DNA from: Aromatoleum petrolei
GTDB lineage: Bacteria; Pseudomonadota; Gammaproteobacteria; Burkholderiales; Rhodocyclaceae
Assembly (NCBI RefSeq): GCF_017894385.1
Contig: NZ_CP059560.1
Location: forward strand, 2,418,001-2,482,000
DNA: 64,000 nucleotides
Direction of reading: 5' to 3'
Shown here: positions 17,353 through 27,182 of the stretch, one piece after another
Layout of the letters: the number at the start of each line of letters is the position of its first letter
Position numbering within the stretch: the first letter of the stretch is position 1
Made by a program: the position numbers and the translations under genes
The notes under the pieces: generated by a model
What the model saw: only the letters and a program-made list of their open reading frames with translations
What the model was told of the DNA's origin: nothing
Databases searched by the model: none

Positions 17353-17991
17353 CTACTTCAGGCTCGCCAGGTACTGCACGACCGGCTCGATGTTGGCCTC
17401 GCCGAGTTGGCCGACCGAGGCGCTCATCTCGGCATTGGTGCGCTCGCCACTGCGCGCCAGGTAGCGCTTGAGGCTCAGGCGCAGGTAGGCCGGCTGCTGG
17501 CCGGCGATGCGCGCGAAGGTCTCGGTACCATGCCCGTCCGCCTGGTGGCAGGACACGCACAGGCGCTTGTAGTGGCTCGCACCCGCGGCGGCGGCGGCCG
17601 GCGGTGGAGCGACGGCAGGCGTTGCCGGCTGGTTCGCGTAGAACAAGGCGATGGCGGCCTTCTCCCGGTCGCCAAGGACCTTCATCAGCCCCTGCATGAA
17701 CTCGTTGCGGCGCCTGCCGGACAGGAAGGCGTCGATCTGACTGACGATGTAGGCCGGATTCTGGCTGGCGAGGTTGGGCACCTCGGGATAGCGCGCGATG
17801 CCTTTCTCGCCGTGGCAATTCTTGCAGAAGAACGAGGCCGTATCGCCTTCGCGCACGAGGGTGGTGCGGGTGGCCGAATCGGATGCCGCCTTGGCGATCA
17901 GCTGCATCACCGCATCGTTTCCGGCAAATGCCGTGCCGGTGCCGCCGCCGATCAGCAGCGCCACGAAAAGAGCCAGACGGCTCCGGACCAT
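17353..17991 (-). CDS. Dihaem cytochrome c, c4 type
   Basis: A 212-residue periplasmic electron carrier. A signal peptide (SRLALFVALLIGGGTGTAFA) is followed by two class I cytochrome domains with haem motifs CKNCH (~53) and CVSCH (~143), separated by a proline/alanine-rich linker (PATPAVAPPPAAAAAGA) that is longer than in typical c4. Each half ends with a YLxSLK- or FLSGRR-like helix. Such proteins pass electrons to terminal oxidases or denitrification enzymes. The ATG at 17989-17991 gives the signal peptide directly; the longer upstream reading is not conserved. No operon partner is evident; murB lies 131 bp upstream on the same strand. Confidence 0.92.
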   Translation of the reverse strand: MVRSRLALFVALLIGGGTGTAFAGNDAVMQLIAKAASDSATRTTLVREGDTASFFCKNCHGEKGIARYPEVPNLASQNPAYIVSQIDAFLSGRRRNEFMQGLMKVLGDREKAAIALFYANQPATPAVAPPPAAAAAGASHYKRLCVSCHQADGHGTETFARIAGQQPAYLRLSLKRYLARSGERTNAEMSASVGQLGEANIEPVVQYLASLK

Positions 17992-18121
17992 GTTCGTTTC
18001 CCCCGGGGAGAGTCGCGGGCCGCAGCGGCACGCAGTCATGCCGACAGCAAGGCCGCTGGCGGGCAAAAGCCCGCTTTTTAGCATGGTTTTGGCACTCGGT
18101 CCACGGACGGCACAGATGCCG

Positions 18122-19168
18122 TCACACGAAGACGGGCTCGGGCTCCAGATGCACGCCGAAGCGCGCGAACACGTCGTCCTGGATCGCCCGCGCGATGCGT
18201 TCGACGTCGGCGCCGGTGGCGCCGCCACGGTTGACGAGCACCAGCGCCTGCTGCTCGTAGGCGCCGACGGGACCGAGGTCGCGCCCCTTCCAGCCGCTGC
18301 GGTCGATCAGCCAGCCGGCCGCGAGCTTGAAGCGGCCGTCCGGCTGCGGGTAGCGCGGCAGGTCGGGATGGGCGGCATCGAGACGCGCCAGCACGGCGGC
18401 ATCGACGACCGGGTTCTTGAAGAAGCTGCCGGCATTGCCCAGACGCGCGGGGTCGGGCAGCTTGCGCCGGCGGATGGCGATGACGGCGTCCGAGACGTCG
18501 AGCGCGGATGGCTGCGCAATGCCGCGCGCAGCCAGCTCGCGCGCGACGTCCGCATAGCCCGTGACCGGCTGCCAGCGCTTGGGCAGGCGGAAGGTCACGG
18601 CGGTGATGAGCACGCGGCCCGCGAGCTCCTGTTTGAACACGCTGTCGCGATAGGCGAAGCGGCAGTCCGCGGGGCCCAGCCGCAGCATCTCGCCCGTTTC
18701 CAGCGACACCGCCCGCAAACCGTGGAAACGCTTGGCCATCTCCAGCCCGTAGGCGCCGATGTTCTGCACCGGTGCGGCCCCGACCGTACCGGGGATCAGC
18801 GACAGGTTCTCGAGGCCCGCCCAGCCCTGTGCCAGGGTCCAGCGCACGAAGTCATGCCAGTTCTCGCCCGCGCCGGCCTCGACGTACCAGGCGTCGGCAT
18901 CCTCATCGACGAGACGGCGTCCGGCGATGGCGACCTTCAGCACCAGACCGGGAAAATCGCGCGTCAACACGAGGTTGCTGCCGCCGCCGAGCACGAGGCG
19001 CGGCAGCGTCCACTCCGGGGTCGCGATCAGCGCAGCAAGCTGCGCCGCGTCCGTTATCGTGACGAGCCGCGCGGCGCGCGCCGGCAGAGCGAAGGTGTTG
19101 AAGGCACGCAGGTCCGCGTCGCACTCGATCGCCGGCGCGGCGGCACTCACGGGGCGCTCATTTCGCAC
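18122..19168 (-). CDS. murB: UDP-N-acetylenolpyruvoylglucosamine reductase
   Basis: A 348-residue cytosolic flavoenzyme of peptidoglycan precursor synthesis (UDP-GlcNAc-enolpyruvate to UDP-MurNAc). It is of the E. coli (type I) form by length. Visible signatures: [20 protein letters not shown] (FAD binding), [35 protein letters not shown] (catalytic Arg region), [12 protein letters not shown] (catalytic Ser) and the C-terminal LEPEPVFV with the final catalytic Glu. The start is a GTG at 19166-19168 that overlaps the end of the PACE transporter by 11 bases, so translation is probably coupled. Confidence 0.96.
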   Translation of the reverse strand: MRNERPVSAAAPAIECDADLRAFNTFALPARAARLVTITDAAQLAALIATPEWTLPRLVLGGGSNLVLTRDFPGLVLKVAIAGRRLVDEDADAWYVEAGAGENWHDFVRWTLAQGWAGLENLSLIPGTVGAAPVQNIGAYGLEMAKRFHGLRAVSLETGEMLRLGPADCRFAYRDSVFKQELAGRVLITAVTFRLPKRWQPVTGYADVARELAARGIAQPSALDVSDAVIAIRRRKLPDPARLGNAGSFFKNPVVDAAVLARLDAAHPDLPRYPQPDGRFKLAAGWLIDRSGWKGRDLGPVGAYEQQALVLVNRGGATGADVERIARAIQDDVFARFGVHLEPEPVFV

Positions 19169-19628
19169 GGACGAGCCCCTCGGTCGCGGGCGCTTCGATG
19201 GGGAACACGCGGTCGTAGCCGAGATTGAAGGCGAAGGCGTAGATGACGTACGCCGTCGCCAACCCGAGATCGGCGATCAACGCGTCCACCCACCCCATCC
19301 CCGTCCACGCCATGATCACCGGCAGGGTCATCAGCAGCAGTCCACCCTCGAAGCCGAGCGCGTGCAGGGCACGCATGCGGAACGGGCGCCGGTCCGCGGT
19401 GCGGCCGGTGATGCGGCCTTCGATCCAGTCGAAGGCCGTGTTATAGACCGCGTTCCACAGCGCGGCAATCAGTGCCGCGACGGCAAGCAGGCCGACCGAA
19501 TCGCCCATCGGCACACCGCTCAGCCACGCAAAAGGCGGCGTGATGAGCGCGAGCCCGCCGACCTCGAACAGGATCACCTGTCGGGCACGATCGCGGACGG
19601 AACGGAGTTTGGGATGATGGACGGACAA
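19158..19628 (-). CDS. PACE-family efflux transporter
   Basis: A 156-residue inner-membrane protein with four helices and two tandem bacterial transmembrane-pair domains. Repeated PACE signatures are visible: [20 protein letters not shown] and [15 protein letters not shown] in the first half, [20 protein letters not shown] and [14 protein letters not shown] in the second. PACE proteins such as AceI export chlorhexidine and related cations by proton exchange; polyamines may be natural substrates. It is the first gene of a pair with murB and overlaps its start, an unusual link between biocide efflux and cell-wall synthesis. Confidence 0.9.
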   Translation of the reverse strand: MSVHHPKLRSVRDRARQVILFEVGGLALITPPFAWLSGVPMGDSVGLLAVAALIAALWNAVYNTAFDWIEGRITGRTADRRPFRMRALHALGFEGGLLLMTLPVIMAWTGMGWVDALIADLGLATAYVIYAFAFNLGYDRVFPIEAPATEGLVRAK

Positions 19629-19721
19629 GGAAGCAGAACTCGGAGGGGCGACCCGAGAAGATAGGCCCTCACCCCCCCAAAATCAACCGCTGCACTGCAA
19701 CAGACCCTGCGACATGCGTGC

Positions 19722-21836
19722 TCAGCGCGCCCCCTCGGGCTGGCCGAAGGGCGGGCGGCGGCGCTGCTGTTCTTCCTCGCTGCTGCGGCGATTGTCCTGC
19801 TGCGGTTCGCGCTGAACGCGCTGACGCTCGGCCTGCCGCTGTTGCTGCTCGGCCTGGCGTTGCTGTTGCTCGGCCTGGCGTTGCTGCTGGATCTGCATCT
19901 GGCGCTGCTGCACCTCGCGCTCGCGCTGCTCCGTCTGCTGGCGGATCGCCTGCTGACGGCGTTCCTGCTCCTGCGCCTGCTGGCGGCTGCGCTCTTCGCG
20001 CTGCTGCTCGACCTGCTGCCGGCGCGACTCGCGCTCACCCGCCTCCTGCTGGCGCTGGGCTTCGAGCCTTTGCTGGCGTTCCTGCTGGCGCTGTTCGACC
20101 TCCTCGCGCTGGGCACGACGGGCCTCGTCACGCCGCTGCTCCTGCTGCTCGCGCAGGACCGAGCGCTGACGCTGCTGCTCGTCCTGCTGTGCCGCCTCGC
20201 GACGCACCTGTTCCTCGCGCTCGCGCGCGTTCTGCTGACGCTGCGCCTCGAGACGCTCCTTCCGCGCCGCACCCTCGTCGCGCCGTTCCTGGCGCAACTG
20301 CTCGCGCCGCTCATCCTGCTGCTCGCGCTGCTGCAGGCGCTGACGCTGCTGCTCCTGCTCGCGTGCGGCCCGCTCCTCGCGTTCGCGCGCCTGCTGCTGA
20401 CGCAGCGCCTCCGTACGCTCCTGGCGCGACTCCACGCGCTGCTGGCGTTCTTCCTGGCGTTGTTCGCGGACCGCCTGCTGGCGCTCCTCGCGCTGCTGCA
20501 TGATCTGCGCGGGCTGCACGGTGCGCACGCGCGTACCGTCGGGGCGCACGACCTCGCGCACCGGGAAGCCGCGCCGCTCCCATTCGCGCACACGGTGCTC
20601 GCGCCGACGTTCGACGTCGAGCGCGACGGGCTTGGGCGGACGCAGGATGCGCTCCGACACGCGCGTGACTGCCTCGCTGCGGTCGCGGAATGCGTAGCGC
20701 ACGCGGCGCGGCTCGCGCACCACGCGCTCGATCTCGACGACGTTGGTGACGTGCGTGATGTTGATCTGGCGCACGTAGGTCGGGCTGTAACGGTAGTACG
20801 GCACGTACACCTCGCGCGGGGCGAGCGGGAACCAACTGAGGTTGGGCAGGCCCGACGAGTAGGTGATGCTCACGCCGGGCGTGCCGATCCACGCGACCAG
20901 CGCCGGCGCATACACCGGACGGGCGATGTAGCGTCCCGGCACCCACGCCCACACGCCGCGGATGCGCACCCAGCGTCCGTAGTGGAAGGGCGCGAAGCCC
21001 CACGGCGCGTCATCGACCCAGGTCCAGCCCCACGGCGCGATCGATACCCAGCGGCCGTAGCGGTAGGGGGCCCAGCCGTAGGGCACGTCACGCGGGAACC
21101 ACACCGGGCCGTAGTCGTCGTATTCGCGCCAGTCGCCGTATTCGTACAGATCCTCGGCGCCGGTCATCTCGGGCGAGACGTAGCGGTTGCGCGCGATGCG
21201 GTCGTCGCGCCGGTCGCGCGCGAAGGACCACTCCATGAAGTCGTCCTCGTCGGGCTCGTCCCACACCACCTGGGTCGGCCCCTCGCTCCAGATCTGGGCG
21301 CGACGTCCCTCGGTGACACCGACGTGACGGTCGTCGGTGCGGAAATCGATATGGCCGTCGTGGTTGCTTACCAAGGTTCCCGCATCGACGAAGTCGACAC
21401 GGTAGCGGCCCGGCTCGGCGGGCACGGCGACGCCGTCGCGCGTCTCGACCTCGATCGCGTCCTCGCGCTCGGCGCTGCGGATGCGCATGGCGACGCTGCC
21501 TTCCTTCAGCAGCACGCGGATACGTTCGTCGTCGAGCCGCCGCACCTCGACCGAGGTCGCCTTGTCGAGGCGCAGCACGCTCGATCCGATGCGCATCTCG
21601 GCACGCCCGTCGGCTTCGGTGGCGATCTCGTCGCCGGTGGTGATCGGCAGGTTGACAGCCGCGCTTTCCCAGTCGTGGCTGCCGTCGCGGCGCAGGGCGA
21701 CTTCGCCCTCGATGACGGACAAGCGGCCCGCGCGCGCGGGCGGATCGGCCAGGGCGGTGCCGCTCGCGCCGGTCAGGACCAACAGCAGCGGGACGAGAAG
21801 CAGCAGTCGCAGGGCATTCTTGAGCTTGCGGACCAT
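19722..21836 (-). CDS. FecR-domain secreted protein with long Q/R/E-rich coiled-coil tail
   Basis: A 704-residue exported protein. The signal peptide (LRLLLLVPLLLVLTGASG, ending near ALA) is followed by a FecR domain (residues ~35-180; RLSVIEGEVALRRDGSHDWE) and a tryptophan/tyrosine-rich block (~225-345) with repeats such as PYRYGRWVSIAPWGWTWVDD and FAPFHYGRWVRIRGVWAWVPG, as in DUF6600-type proteins. From ~420 to the end it is almost entirely Q, R and E with some A, a very long charged coiled coil. There is no TonB receptor or sigma factor nearby, so it is not a classical FecR. The ATG at 21834-21836 gives the signal peptide. A matrix or envelope-surface role is a guess. Confidence 0.75.
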   Translation of the reverse strand: MVRKLKNALRLLLLVPLLLVLTGASGTALADPPARAGRLSVIEGEVALRRDGSHDWESAAVNLPITTGDEIATEADGRAEMRIGSSVLRLDKATSVEVRRLDDERIRVLLKEGSVAMRIRSAEREDAIEVETRDGVAVPAEPGRYRVDFVDAGTLVSNHDGHIDFRTDDRHVGVTEGRRAQIWSEGPTQVVWDEPDEDDFMEWSFARDRRDDRIARNRYVSPEMTGAEDLYEYGDWREYDDYGPVWFPRDVPYGWAPYRYGRWVSIAPWGWTWVDDAPWGFAPFHYGRWVRIRGVWAWVPGRYIARPVYAPALVAWIGTPGVSITYSSGLPNLSWFPLAPREVYVPYYRYSPTYVRQINITHVTNVVEIERVVREPRRVRYAFRDRSEAVTRVSERILRPPKPVALDVERRREHRVREWERRGFPVREVVRPDGTRVRTVQPAQIMQQREERQQAVREQRQEERQQRVESRQERTEALRQQQAREREERAAREQEQQRQRLQQREQQDERREQLRQERRDEGAARKERLEAQRQQNAREREEQVRREAAQQDEQQRQRSVLREQQEQRRDEARRAQREEVEQRQQERQQRLEAQRQQEAGERESRRQQVEQQREERSRQQAQEQERRQQAIRQQTEQREREVQQRQMQIQQQRQAEQQQRQAEQQQRQAERQRVQREPQQDNRRSSEEEQQRRRPPFGQPEGAR

Positions 21837-21969
21837 TTCGGTGTCACTCCGGACTAACCCCTCGCGGGGCGGACGGATCCGGCGCATCCCGCGTCAACCG
21901 CGTACACGCCGGCATCCCGAGTATTCAACGGCCATGGCGCGCCGTTGCCGACCCATCAAACAAATCCTT

Positions 21970-24900
21970 TCAATTCTGCGGTCGTGCGTGCTCGGCCTCG
22001 CCCTGCCCCTCCGGCGCCGGGGCCAGCGAACGGATCTCGCCGGTCGCCATGCCGGCGTCCGCATTGCCGCGCGCCGGCTCCTCGGCAGAACTTTCCGCCT
22101 CGCGCGCGGGCTCGGTCGGCGGCACGCGCGCCGGCTCGGGTTCGGCGACGGTCTGACTCAGGTAGGGCAGCAGGGTCGGCGCCATCGACTTGAGGATCTG
22201 CACCGGCAGGCCGGACGTGAACCTGAACGAGGCGGCGTCCGGCCCGATCACGTACGCAGTGAGGGTGCCGAAGTGGCGCGGGCCGAGGTAGAAGACGAAG
22301 GTCGCGGTGCGGTTCATCGCGATCGCCCCCTTCACCTGTCCGCGTGCGCCCGAGATCACGATGCGGTTGTCGCCGGTGCCGGTCTTGCCGCCGACCGCGA
22401 GCGGCGTGCCGTCGGGTGCGGTAAAGGCGCCCGCCAGCCGGCGCGCGGTGCCGCCTTCGACGACCTCCGACAGGGCGCCGCGCAGCGCCGTGGCCACCTC
22501 GGAGGACATCACGCGCTCGCCCTCGCCCGGGCGGCGTGCGAACACCGTCTCGTAGGGCGTGTCGGGCGCGAAATGCAGGCGGTCGATGCGCGAGGTCGGC
22601 AGGCGCACGCCGTCGTTGACGATGATGCCCATCAGCTCGGCCAGCGCCGCGGGGCGGTCGCCGGCGCTGCCCAGCGCGGTCGCGAGCGAGGGCACCAGGC
22701 GGTTGAACGGATAGCCCAGGCGCACCCAGCGGCGGTGAATGTCGAGGAAGGCCTCGACCTCGAGGATCGTGTAGATGCGCGTGTCCTGGGCGCCCTTGTA
22801 GCGCGTGCGGAACAGCCAGCGGTACACGGCCTGGCGCTCGGCCTTGCTTGCGGCGATCGCCTCGTCGAAGCTCGCGTCGGGACGGGTCGCGAGATAGCCG
22901 GCGAGCCACAGCTCCAGCGGGTGCACGCGTGCGATGAAGCCCTGGTCGGGCAGGTCGAAGGAGCCCGGCGCATAGCGCTTGTACAACGCGGCCAGCCGCT
23001 CTTCGCCGAGGTCGGCAGCCGGCAGGCGCTCCGTCACGAAGACCGAGAAGGTCTTCAGGTCGGCCTCGGGGTTCAGGTAGCGGTAGGCCGCCGCGAGGCG
23101 GTCGGCACTCGGACGCAGGCCGTCCATGAAGGTCGCGCGGATCTTCTCCGGGCTCTGTCCCTTGTACTTGCGCCAGAAGCGCCGCATGAACACCTGCGCC
23201 TCGCGGTCGGCGAACTTGGCGAGATACTCGCTGCGGCGCGGGTCGTCGTCGTCCTGCAGCAGCTTCGCGGTGCTGCCCGGCACCTCGTACATCGTGTGGC
23301 GCACGATGTCGCGCATCAGGCGCACGAAGGGCAGGTTGATCGAGGCCTGCAGCGCCTGGCGGATCGTCGGCACGCGGCCGTCGTCTTCCTTGCGGAAGTT
23401 GTTGAAGGTGTGCAAGCCCCCGCCGGTGAAGAAGGCCTCGCCGGGGCTCGCCGAATAGGTGCGCTCGAGCGCCGCCTCGAGCATTGCGGGCAGCTTGCGG
23501 TCGGCCGTGCGGATCAGGTAGTCGATCGCCCAGCGCTTGATATGGTCGCGCGAGTCGACCTGCACCGCATGCAGCTCGGGCACGGACTGTTGCGCGTGAC
23601 GCTCGTGCAATTCGGCGACGATTTCGAGGTAGGTCGCGAGCACCCGCAGCTTGGCCGTGGAACCGAGCTCGAGCTTGCTGCCCTCGTTGATGTCGAGTGG
23701 CTGGTCGGTGGTGTCGGTCTGCACGCGCACGCGATTGCCGCCGGGGGTGCGCTCGAACAGGGTGAAGCTGTAATGCACCTTGTCGAGCTGCGCCGGCGTG
23801 AGCAGGCGTTCGCCGATCACGCCGGCGTTGCGGCCGAACTCGGGCTCGGCGAGCCCCCGCAGGTACTCGGTGACGACCTCCTGCAGCTTGCCGTCGAGCG
23901 TGGTCGAGGCCCGCAGGTCGAGGCGATCGAGGTCGTACAGCGACACGTCGAGCATGCCCGCAATGCGCGTGCGCACCAGGGTCGAGCCCTTGTCCGCGGG
24001 CACCGGCACGCGCGCGGGGTCGACCGCCGGGTCGCGGAACACGAGCTTCGCCTTAAGGCCCGCATCGCGCAGCGCGGCGCTGATCAGTCCGCCCTCGGCG
24101 AGGATGCGCAGGTGCGCGTCGGCGAGCTTGGCGAGGTCGTCGCGGCCGCGGCCGAGGTAGTGCGAGGGCCGCCGGTGCGCGATCATCAGCGCGAGCACCT
24201 GGCGCAGCGCGAGGCCCTGCTCGGCGAGTTCGTCGCCGCTCGCCTCGTCCCTCGCCAGCAGCGCGTTCACGCGCGCAAAATCGGCACCGAACCACACCCA
24301 CAGGCCGTCGCCCAGGCCATGTACTTCGCCGTAAACGGGAGCGGCCGACAGCGGCACGGTATTGAGGTAGTCGAGCACCAGATCGCGCCGCGCCAGCAGC
24401 GTCTCGGCGCCGTCGCGATAGGCGCGCACGCTCGCGGACACCATCTGGCGCAGTTTCTCCTGCGGCGAGTGGGTGACGCCGTCGGGCGAGTGGCGGTATT
24501 TCTCGATCTGCGTCGCCAGCGTGCTGCCGCCCGGGGTGTTGAGGTCCTCGTCGACGACCTTCGCCAGCTGCGCGACGATCGCGCGGCCGAAGCGCGCCCA
24601 ATCGACCGCCGGGTTCATGTGCGGCCGCTCGGGATCGAGCAGGTCGCGGTTCTCGATGAACAGCAGCCCATGCACGATGCGCGGGGGGATGGCTGCGAAA
24701 TCCTCGTAGTGGCGGATCGGGTAGTTCGTCGCGTACAGCGAGTCGCCACGCGCATCGCTGACCGCCAGGCCCGTGCGTGTCTTTTCGCGGTAGGGCGGAA
24801 AATAGCCGCGTCCGGTGTAGTCGAGCAAGGCGTCGGAAAAACGCGCCTGGCGTTCGATGGCGTAACCGCGCGCCGCGAGGCGCTCGGCGAATGCCTTCAG

Positions 24901-25179
24901 CTGGGTGTAGCCGAGGCGCTGGTCGAAGGGACCGTGCTCGGGGAAGCGGATCGCCTCGCTCGGGCCGGGCTGGACCTCGTAGGCGAGCTTTGCCGCATAA
25001 CGAGGAATCTCGCGCGCCTGCAGCCAGGACGTTTCGCTTTCGTAGTACGCCGCGACGCCGCCGACGATGAGCGCCAGGACACACAGCCAGAACAGCGAGC
25101 GCCGCAGCGCCCTGAACCACCCTCGCCGTTGCGGCTTCTTGTTGCTGGTGTTACCTGACACGTCGGCGCCCGCATGCAT
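21970..25179 (-). CDS. Divergent class A penicillin-binding protein (GT51 plus transpeptidase)
   Basis: A 1069-residue bifunctional peptidoglycan synthase. One membrane anchor lies at residues ~28-46. The glycosyltransferase domain (~140-380) keeps the catalytic glutamate (E176 in FIENRDLL) and GGSTLATQIEKYRH, but the usual EDxxFxxHxG reads ENRDLLDPERPH, so motif I is altered. The transpeptidase domain has SxxK as S507-TA-K510 (LGSTAKLRVL), a SIN motif (ASINLPFVRL) and KTG in GGKTGTGDN near residue 930. The C terminus is a proline/glutamate-rich tail. It is longer than PBP1a/1b and belongs to a betaproteobacterial/pseudomonad subgroup with no assigned role. Confidence 0.82.
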   Translation of the reverse strand: MHAGADVSGNTSNKKPQRRGWFRALRRSLFWLCVLALIVGGVAAYYESETSWLQAREIPRYAAKLAYEVQPGPSEAIRFPEHGPFDQRLGYTQLKAFAERLAARGYAIERQARFSDALLDYTGRGYFPPYREKTRTGLAVSDARGDSLYATNYPIRHYEDFAAIPPRIVHGLLFIENRDLLDPERPHMNPAVDWARFGRAIVAQLAKVVDEDLNTPGGSTLATQIEKYRHSPDGVTHSPQEKLRQMVSASVRAYRDGAETLLARRDLVLDYLNTVPLSAAPVYGEVHGLGDGLWVWFGADFARVNALLARDEASGDELAEQGLALRQVLALMIAHRRPSHYLGRGRDDLAKLADAHLRILAEGGLISAALRDAGLKAKLVFRDPAVDPARVPVPADKGSTLVRTRIAGMLDVSLYDLDRLDLRASTTLDGKLQEVVTEYLRGLAEPEFGRNAGVIGERLLTPAQLDKVHYSFTLFERTPGGNRVRVQTDTTDQPLDINEGSKLELGSTAKLRVLATYLEIVAELHERHAQQSVPELHAVQVDSRDHIKRWAIDYLIRTADRKLPAMLEAALERTYSASPGEAFFTGGGLHTFNNFRKEDDGRVPTIRQALQASINLPFVRLMRDIVRHTMYEVPGSTAKLLQDDDDPRRSEYLAKFADREAQVFMRRFWRKYKGQSPEKIRATFMDGLRPSADRLAAAYRYLNPEADLKTFSVFVTERLPAADLGEERLAALYKRYAPGSFDLPDQGFIARVHPLELWLAGYLATRPDASFDEAIAASKAERQAVYRWLFRTRYKGAQDTRIYTILEVEAFLDIHRRWVRLGYPFNRLVPSLATALGSAGDRPAALAELMGIIVNDGVRLPTSRIDRLHFAPDTPYETVFARRPGEGERVMSSEVATALRGALSEVVEGGTARRLAGAFTAPDGTPLAVGGKTGTGDNRIVISGARGQVKGAIAMNRTATFVFYLGPRHFGTLTAYVIGPDAASFRFTSGLPVQILKSMAPTLLPYLSQTVAEPEPARVPPTEPAREAESSAEEPARGNADAGMATGEIRSLAPAPEGQGEAEHARPQN

Positions 25180-25293
25180 GAGATGCGGGGATTATCCAGC
25201 ATCGCCACGCCATTCAGACACCCGTGTTGCGTGAAGGAAACAGCTGCACCATGCTGCGACGCAGCATTTCCCACCGACCGGACAGCCACGGGA

Positions 25294-25353
25294 CCGTTCG
25301 TGTCGAGCCCGTCGAAGCCCTCGTATGAGCTCCGACAGGCTCAGGACGAACGG
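25294..25353. repeat. REP-like imperfect palindrome
   Basis: The arms CCGTTCG...GAGCCCGTCGAAGC and GCTCCGACAGGCTCAGGACGAACGG are imperfect reverse complements around a short centre. The motif ACAGGCTCAGGACGAACGG is, from memory, common in dispersed intergenic repeats of several GC-rich proteobacteria. It lies between the PBP gene and prfC, both on the minus strand, and could form a stem in prfC-distal RNA. Only one copy is seen in this window. Confidence 0.6.
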
Positions 25354-25378
25354 GAGTGGCGTGCCCCGGTGGCGTGGC

Positions 25379-27013
25379 TCAAGCCAGTACCTGGCCGTGT
25401 TCGCGCGTCGCGTGGAAGCCGACCTTGGGCCACTTTTCCATCGTCACTTCGAGGTTGTAGCGGCTGGAGGCCAGATACACGGGATTCCCGTCGACGTCCT
25501 TGCCGATGCGCATCGACTGTTCGCGCTCGAAGTTGCGTCGCGTGAGCTCGTCCGGGAAGGTGAGCCAGCGCGCGGTGTGGATGTCGGCGGACTCGAAGAT
25601 CGCGTCGACCTTGTACTCGTCCTTGAGGCGCTGCGCGACGACTTCGAACTGCAGCTGACCGACGGCGCCGAGCAGCATGTTGCCGCCTTCCTGCTCGAAC
25701 ACCTGGATCGCACCTTCCTCGCCCAGCTCCTGCAGGCCCTTCTGCAGCTGCTTGGACTTGAGCGGGTCGCGCAGGCGTGCGGCGCTGAAGAGTTCCGGCG
25801 AGAAATACGGGATGCCCTTGAAGCCGAGGTTCTCGCCTTCGGTGAGGGTGTCGCCGATGTGCAGCTGGCCGTGGTTGTGGATGCCGATGATGTCGCCGGC
25901 GACGCCGTCTTCCATCAATACCCGTTCGTTGGCCATGAAGGTCAGCGCATTCGCGAGCTTCATGTCGCGGCCCGCGCGCACGTGCTTGACCTTCATCCCC
26001 GACGTGTAGCGCCCCGAGCAGATGCGGAAGAAGGCGATGCGGTCGCGGTGCTTGGGGTCCATGTTGGCCTGGATCTTGAACACGAAACCGGTGAAAGGCG
26101 CCTCGGACGGCTGCACGAGGCGGGTGTCGGCCCCGCTGGTGCCGGCTACCCGCGGCTGCGGCGGCGGCGCCCAGTCGATCAGCGCCTGCAGGATCTCCTG
26201 CACGCCGAAGTTGTTGATACCGGAGCCGAAGAACACCGGCGTCTGCTTGCCGGCGAGGAAGTCGCCGAGCGAGAACGGGGTCGACGCGCCCTGAATGAGG
26301 TCGACGTCCTCGCGCAGCTTGCCGACCTCGAGCGGGAAGAGCTCGTCGAGCTGGGCGTTGGCGATGCCCTTGATGAGCTCGCCCTCGCTGCGCTTCTCCT
26401 CGCCCGCGGTGAAGCGCAGCACGCGGTCCTCGAGCAGGTGATACACGCCGCGGAAGGTCTTGCCCATGCCGATCGGCCAGGTGATCGGCGCGCAGTCGAT
26501 CTTCAGCACCTCCTCGATCTCCTGCAGCAGGTCGAAGGTCTCGCGCACTTCGCGGTCCATCTTGTTCACGAAGGTGATGATCGGCGTGTTGCGCAGGCGG
26601 CAGACTTCCAGCAGCTTGATCGTCTGGGCCTCGACGCCCTTCGCGGCGTCGATGACCATGACGGCCGCATCGACGGCGGTCAGCACGCGGTAGGTGTCTT
26701 CGGAGAAGTCCTGGTGGCCCGGCGTGTCGAGCAGGTTGATGGTGTGTCCCTGGTACTCGAACTGCATCACCGAGCTGGTCACCGAGATGCCGCGCTGCTT
26801 CTCCACCTCCATCCAGTCGGAGGTCGCATGCCGCGCGCTCTTGCGTGCCTTGACGGTACCGGCGAGCTGGATCGCGCCGCCGAACAGCAGCAGCTTCTCG
26901 GTCAGCGTGGTCTTGCCCGCGTCGGGGTGGGAGATGATGCCGAAGGTGCGGCGCTTCGCGACGTCGCGCATCAGTTCGGGCGGATAGGGGGGCACTGAGG
27001 GAATGTCGGCCAT
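25379..27013 (-). CDS. prfC: Peptide chain release factor 3
   Basis: A 544-residue translational GTPase that removes RF1/RF2 from the ribosome after peptide release. G-domain motifs are clear: [16 protein letters not shown] (G1, ~30), [14 protein letters not shown] (G3, ~95), [11 protein letters not shown] (G4, ~150). The RF3-specific domains II and III follow, with [20 protein letters not shown]. Length is right for the family. The ATG at 27011-27013 is supported by the conserved start of the G domain about 20 residues in. It is a single-gene unit: REP-like palindrome downstream, short divergent gap to a small membrane protein upstream. Confidence 0.97.
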   Translation of the reverse strand: MADIPSVPPYPPELMRDVAKRRTFGIISHPDAGKTTLTEKLLLFGGAIQLAGTVKARKSARHATSDWMEVEKQRGISVTSSVMQFEYQGHTINLLDTPGHQDFSEDTYRVLTAVDAAVMVIDAAKGVEAQTIKLLEVCRLRNTPIITFVNKMDREVRETFDLLQEIEEVLKIDCAPITWPIGMGKTFRGVYHLLEDRVLRFTAGEEKRSEGELIKGIANAQLDELFPLEVGKLREDVDLIQGASTPFSLGDFLAGKQTPVFFGSGINNFGVQEILQALIDWAPPPQPRVAGTSGADTRLVQPSEAPFTGFVFKIQANMDPKHRDRIAFFRICSGRYTSGMKVKHVRAGRDMKLANALTFMANERVLMEDGVAGDIIGIHNHGQLHIGDTLTEGENLGFKGIPYFSPELFSAARLRDPLKSKQLQKGLQELGEEGAIQVFEQEGGNMLLGAVGQLQFEVVAQRLKDEYKVDAIFESADIHTARWLTFPDELTRRNFEREQSMRIGKDVDGNPVYLASSRYNLEVTMEKWPKVGFHATREHGQVLA

Positions 27014-27182
27014 GGATCGGTTCGCAGAAAAACAAAGCCGCCGGCCGGAATCGGCGCGGCGGAGACAAACGCAATTCTATCAAGGAATTAGCCGGCACCA
27101 CCGGCCGACGGGGGCAAATCCGCCGAAATCTGCGATGATGCGCGCCTGTTCAGACCCGCCTTTCCATCGGACTTCGCCCGCC

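Noticed and set aside
19740..20500. Short near-identical repeats suggesting a CRISPR or VNTR array
   Set aside because: They encode the Q/R/E coiled coil in frame; there are no regular spacers.
21481..25158. A 1225-residue plus-strand open frame opposite the PBP gene
   Set aside because: Composition is H/R/V-rich shadow sequence with no domain; the opposite strand encodes a full PBP.
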